Program-made: the position numbers and the translations under genes
The notes under the pieces: model-generated
What the model was told of the DNA's origin: nothing
Databases searched by the model: none
The model's input: only the letters and a program-made list of their open reading frames with translations
Source: Antedon mediterranea
Taxonomy: Eukaryota > Echinodermata > Crinoidea > Comatulida > Antedonidae
Direction: 5' to 3'
DNA length: 60,000 nucleotides
NCBI RefSeq assembly: GCF_964355755.1
Contig: NC_092670.1
Location: forward strand, 40,785,795-40,845,794
Shown here: piece after piece, positions 55,711 to 60,000 of the stretch
Numbering within the stretch: the stretch's first letter is position 1
Layout of the letters: each line of letters opens with the position of its first letter

Positions 55711-57676
55711 AAATTTATTTATCCATATCTTGGCTAAAACTACGTACTCATAATAAGAAAAGTATTGCTATTTTACTTACTTTTTTTTATCTCATCTCGT
55801 GCGCATACAAGATTAAAGAAAGTGTTGTCTGGATAATATTTGGCGCGTGTGGCTGTTCAACTTTCACAAAGGGAAGGCTAGCTAGCAGCATTCAATGTGT
55901 AGTCCTTCTATCCTTGAGTTTGTACGTGTACAGCATCCGACGTTAATGGTATACCATAAATCAGCTTACTTATGACTGTAAGAGATCCACTACTAGAGAA
56001 CGACGTGGTTTGAGAAGTAAACCAAAATAATTTTAATTCATAATTATTCTGAAACCTGTGTCTCTTGCACTGTCTCACTTCAAATGGACGAGCCGACCCG
56101 ACAGACCTTTTGATTGTTTACACCCACTCGGGAGATTCGATTATACAATAGGGTAGTTTACATACATTTTAGTATGAATTATGAGGTGTAAATAATATAT
56201 TTCTTGCATTCACCTACCTGATATTGTTTAATTTTATATTATGTAGAAATGTGTAACTTTTAATCAATTAAATTACGGTAAATTAAGTGAGGTCCGTTCG
56301 TCGTGATTTAACCCCAGTTAATGGTGAGTGTTAATAGACGAATCCAAACTTGTAAAATTTAAACAAACTTTTAGCTGCCGAATCTCTGTTAATTATTAAT
56401 TATTTTGATGGTCATTATAAAAAAAAACAATTAAAAAGACTTTGGCGAGGGGTATTTGACAGCCAAAATTAAATTTTGAACTTTAAATCTGTAACTAAAC
56501 AAGGAATAAAAAACGTAATATTATTATCGAAAGTTCCCAGTTAAATACGACAAAATAACATGATGATATTATGATCGTATCTATATGAATGGCGGCCGGA
56601 TTCATGAGCAGATTGAATGGGGATATAGACATATATATACTGTAGTCATATGTTGTTTTACTACCGATATTTGATAGGATAGATAGGCCTAATACCAAAT
56701 ATTATTTACTTTCTACAATAAGTACAAACTTACGTAATTGTAAGAAGTACTGTTATATAATTCCCTGATTGTTAAGGCAGTTTAGACTGCTGATTGTATT
56801 CTCAAATCAATAGCGTTGGATTCATATTTCCTCACTGATCATCTTCACTATTGAAATACGGAAATTATACCGTTTAAAATAAAGTACATTCTATTAAGGA
56901 GGTTATTTAAAGTCTAATACCGCACTTTACGACAATACGACGTATGCAGCTTTAATGTGTATTGGGTAATATTAAGTAATTATGTTATAATAAATGGGCA
57001 TTTTTTAATTTAGTAAAAATAGCCAAAAAATTCATAGAATGGCGTTATAGAGAAAGTAAGTAATCTGTGAGCTTTAATTCAAATCTGTTTAACCTTCTGA
57101 TTTGTACACAGACAATAGGCAAAAATATAATAAAAATAACATATTTTTAATTGAGTAATTGATAATAATGTATCATTATGTAACATGTATTTCATTTTTA
57201 ACTTATCAATTTTAAGAGATCTTAAATTGCGACAAAAAACAGAGACGCTTTAAAACACGAATCATCCATTAATTTCACTATCGAACACGCGGGTCAAATG
57301 CTTATGGTAACCATGGCAATACTGAATCATGTCGTGAACACATTATTGCAATGTCATTAACTAAATTCACAGCGTTGGCATGGAAACATATAAAAATCGA
57401 AACTACGTAGAATTCTGGAAATTCTGTTATAAATCTATTTAGACTTATACAAAGTATTTTAATGGCAATACAATGGAATGTTACGTCACTGTTTTTAAGA
57501 AGAGTAGTGTCATCATTTCGGGCGGCGATTAATATGACAGCAGTTCATGGAACCAAACATCTTTAGTGTCATTGCCTACTAATCACAGAGACCGGGTCCA
57601 AATCATGACACTGACTCACGACGACACGAAACAGACAACAGAACGATGTTTGTTTTCCTTTAATTTATTTTGTTGC
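55711..57676. other. Non-coding DNA, rising CpG content
   Basis: No exon recognised. CpG-containing sequence becomes more frequent from about 55790 (GCGCGTGTGGC, CGAGCCGACCCGACAG). It could lie near a promoter, but no start site is identifiable. Confidence 0.4.
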
Positions 57677-57755
57677 AATGCAATGTTTTGGCTAAATTTG
57701 CCTAAATTTAAAATTGATTTCTAAAGTAAGACACATTTAGCCAAAACATTGCATT
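57677..57755. repeat. Perfect 21-bp hairpin
   Basis: The left arm 57677-57697 (ATGCAATGTTTTGGCTAAAT at its core) and right arm 57735-57755 are exact reverse complements, with a 37-nt AT-rich loop. The total of 79 nt is within the size of an animal miRNA precursor, but a stem with no mismatch is more typical of a young inverted duplication. Confidence 0.85.
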
Positions 57756-58043
57756 AAAATGACATTTATATGATGTAATACAATAGAAATGGTGGCAGGA
57801 ATCCCAAAACCGATTAAATTATTTCTCTTTAAACAGCAATACACAGGGCCTAGCGATGATGATAAAAATAACAACAATGATTAAATACGTAGCAGCAGCA
57901 GCCGTACGATGTCCTAGCATGACGAACACACACATTGATTCATTTCAACACGTTTGTAAAATATTGTACATTAATTATCGCAAGATATATATTGCATAAT
58001 TTATAATAAATACCGTATAAAATATCGTCGTGTGCATGTGAAT

Positions 58044-58203
58044 ATATTGTAAGCTACTTTGTTCCCACGCAACGTAGACTCAACGCAAATGTTGACCAAT
58101 CACGTCACGACGCGACAGTTCGGATTATCCATCGCTTTTGATTGGTCAATTACTTGCGGCGCGCTTATGTACGTCCTTGTGCTGCTGCGTCCAAGTGGGA
58201 GCA
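58044..58203. mobile_element. 160-bp insertion flanked by a 17-bp direct repeat
   Basis: GTCGTGTGCATGTGAAT occurs at 58027-58043 and again at 58204-58220. Between them are GTTCCCACGCAACGTAGACT, TTGACCAATCACGTCACGAC, TTGATTGGTCAATTACTTGC and CCAAGTGGGAGCA, matching family E ends. The 17-bp flanks look like a target duplication, or a local duplication. Confidence 0.6.
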
Positions 58204-58220
58204 GTCGTGTGCATGTGAAT

Positions 58221-58924
58221 GCAGCTTAAGCCATAATTGTTTTGGCGGCAATGCGGATCAGAGCTGGTGCTTGCAGATAATTAATCAATAATACGTAATA
58301 CAATGGTAATTCGTCATATATAGACAGAGTAATTGAGTCGGCTTGTCCGACAGGTCATCTTTAAATGGACGACCATGCCAAATTTTATTCCGGAGAGGAT
58401 ATTAATGAAGTTTCAGCTCTTAAAAGGAAGTTTTCAATCAGTTATTCTGTGATTCCAAAAAAAACATATTGTATCACGTGACTAGTAAAGACAATCATTG
58501 GCGCCTTCGTCTAAGGGTATACTTTTTCAATCAATTTTTTACAGAAAGCAGTACTAACTTCATTCGCATGAATGATTACAAATATATCATTTAGCACATT
58601 CACAGAATATCACCATCGTTATCATCATAATGTATTTTATGACAGGTTAACATAATCGGAAGGCAGTATATCTAATCTGTTATTGAATGCAGTCTATTTT
58701 ATTTTGTGTAGTTTATGCCGTCGTTCGATGCCGTTCATCGTTGTTTTAGCTTCATATATATTTTTCTAATTCTCATCATCCTCATGTCATTGTCAAATTG
58801 AAGGCCAGCTTCGTAGTTTCGTCTCCGTCGTCGTATTTTCGTCGTTTTGTCATCATCTTCAATCTCATCGCCTGCGTCGTGTTTCCCTTGTCCTTGCTCG
58901 GTATTCAAACATTACTCCTCATCA
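58221..58924. other. CpG-rich non-coding DNA
   Basis: 58800-58900 has TCGTCGTATTTTCGTCGTTT-type CpG repeats. The open frame crossing into the CCA repeat has no ATG near its start and no domain. No promoter element pinned. Confidence 0.45.
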
Positions 58925-59170
58925 CCTCCCCACCAACCACCACAACCACCACCACCACCATCACAACAACCACAACCACCACCATAACCATCACAACCAC
59001 CACCATGACAACCATAATCACCACTACCACCAACCATCACCACAACAACCACCACCACCATAACCATCACAACCACCACCATCACAACCATAATCACCAC
59101 TACCGCAACCATCACCACAACATCACCACCATTTACCATCACAAGCACCACTACCACAACCATCAAAACA
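58925..59170. repeat. CCA/CAA-rich microsatellite
   Basis: Imperfect (ACC)n, (CAACCA)n, (ATCACC)n mixture. It yields long T/H/N-rich frames on + and V/G/M-rich frames on -, both low-complexity artefacts. Confidence 0.95.
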
Positions 59171-59844
59171 GTCCATCTGTATACACGTGACCGTCGATTG
59201 TTGTCATTCTCTCCCAGCACATCGTCGTATTTTGCCCGCTGTTTTTATCTTTCTATCCCCATTCATTTATCGCCTCGTTCTACATTGTTATGATCATCAC
59301 CATTACCAACCATTACAATAATTGTAGTCACTGATCATGTGGATATTAACCCCCAGGATCAGCTGCACAGCGCGTCGACAATACGTCATCAAATGCACCT
59401 CAACACCATTAAGTCAATTAATTCTTGGAATTCTTATTTCAAAAGTAATTGAAGATGGGTTTCTCTTGTATTGCGTGTGACGCGACATCCGCAAACAAAG
59501 AGTACGCGCTAAGTGTCATTGTGACGCGTAAAGTATCAATGACATTTAACTCATTATTGTCACTTAACTGCCGCTTGAATTGTTCCCCTGTAGGTGGTGA
59601 GATGTTTCAGTTTGATCGTTATATGCTCATTAGTGTATGTTGAAAACAAAATGTATATAAATCCTATTAATGTGCCGAAATCTGGAAATTAAAACATAAG
59701 CCTATCGTGTTCGCAAATTGTGTCTTCTGCTTGTAAAGACACGACGCATCATTATACCAGTATTTTCAAGTTCGATAAAAAGGAATATATTTTGAATTAA
59801 ATTTTGGTCGGTAGTGGCCTACGGACGGAGGTTTTATAAAGCGT
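59171..59844. other. Non-coding DNA
   Basis: No recognisable exon. A 64-codon frame at 59449-59643 (MKMGFSCIACDATSANKEYA...) starts at a TTG; its first true ATG is at 59455. No known domain. Confidence 0.4.
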
Positions 59845-59931
59845 GGTTCCCACTAGAACGAAACGCAACGCAACGTAACGCAGCGACGTATCGACGCAAA
59901 GTGCTGTATTGCGTAATCACAAGTGGGAACC
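59845..59931. mobile_element. Family E element (GGTTCCCACT TIR)
   Basis: GGTTCCCACT at 59845-59854 and AGTGGGAACC at 59922-59931 form a perfect 10-bp TIR around ACGCAACGCAACGTAACGC and CGACGCAAAG. It resembles ends at 51240 and 58190. The sequence outside (CGACGACGCAACAG) may be part of a larger composite running past the window. Confidence 0.65.
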
Positions 59932-60000
59932 GACGACGCAACAGTGCTGCAAAAATCGTAGGTTTGATTTCACGCAGGCGGGGGAAAACACCATTATTGT

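Noticed and set aside
58798-59220. 130-codon T/H/N-rich frame (+) and 102-codon V/G/M-rich frame (-)
   Set aside because: Both are produced by the CCA/CAA microsatellite; the plus frame begins at a TTG and no domain or signal is convincing.

Overview
This is a stretch of AT-rich animal nuclear DNA, almost entirely non-coding and crowded with repeats. There is no operon-style gene packing, no rRNA or tRNA gene I would call functional, and no CRISPR or prokaryotic feature. The repeats (5S-rRNA-derived and tRNA-derived SINEs, CR1/L2-like LINE 3' ends, many short terminal-inverted-repeat elements) and one invertebrate-type KCNQ exon suggest a marine invertebrate, most likely a deuterostome such as an echinoderm. 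That taxonomic guess is an inference, not something the sequence proves.

One protein-coding exon is convincing: the first coding exon of a KCNQ (Kv7) voltage-gated potassium channel, minus strand, CDS 21032-21375. It encodes the cytoplasmic N-terminus up to the edge of S1 and ends at a GTAAGT donor in phase 2. By recalled family gene structure this matches the exon 1/2 junction of vertebrate KCNQ1. The 5' leader holds a short upstream ORF with a strong initiation context. No further KCNQ exon was recognised, so 1-21031 is probably all or part of one long intron. Everything right of about 21475 is upstream intron, 5' flank or intergenic DNA.

Layout: 0.6-1.0 kb, 5S-derived SINE; 2.9-3.9 kb, a tRNA-derived SINE whose head is amplified 17 times; 5.4-8.1 kb, tandem arrays and a tRNA-SINE; 9.3 kb, second 5S-derived element; 10.2-11.8 kb, a TTAA-flanked inverted-repeat element; 14.2-17.1 kb, LINE 3' ends; 21.0-21.5 kb, KCNQ exon; 22.5-24.7 kb, tandem arrays; 25.4-32.4 kb, short DNA elements, SINEs, a filled/empty insertion-site pair and a templated insertion; 34.4-38.2 kb, tandem arrays, a LINE end and a second short-element family; 39.4-41.1 kb, CTGCAG palindromes; 44.7-45.3 kb, a 17-bp array; 53.1-55.8 kb, foldback element, tRNA-like pieces, a palindromic array, an inverted-repeat element and a LINE end; 57.5-60 kb, a CpG-richer end with a perfect hairpin, a CCA-rich microsatellite and more short elements.

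Apart from the KCNQ exon, almost every open frame sits in repeats or low-complexity DNA and is not credible as a gene. The interest lies in repeat biology: how arrays are born from SINEs or transposon ends, precise insertion and repair footprints, and several short-element families.
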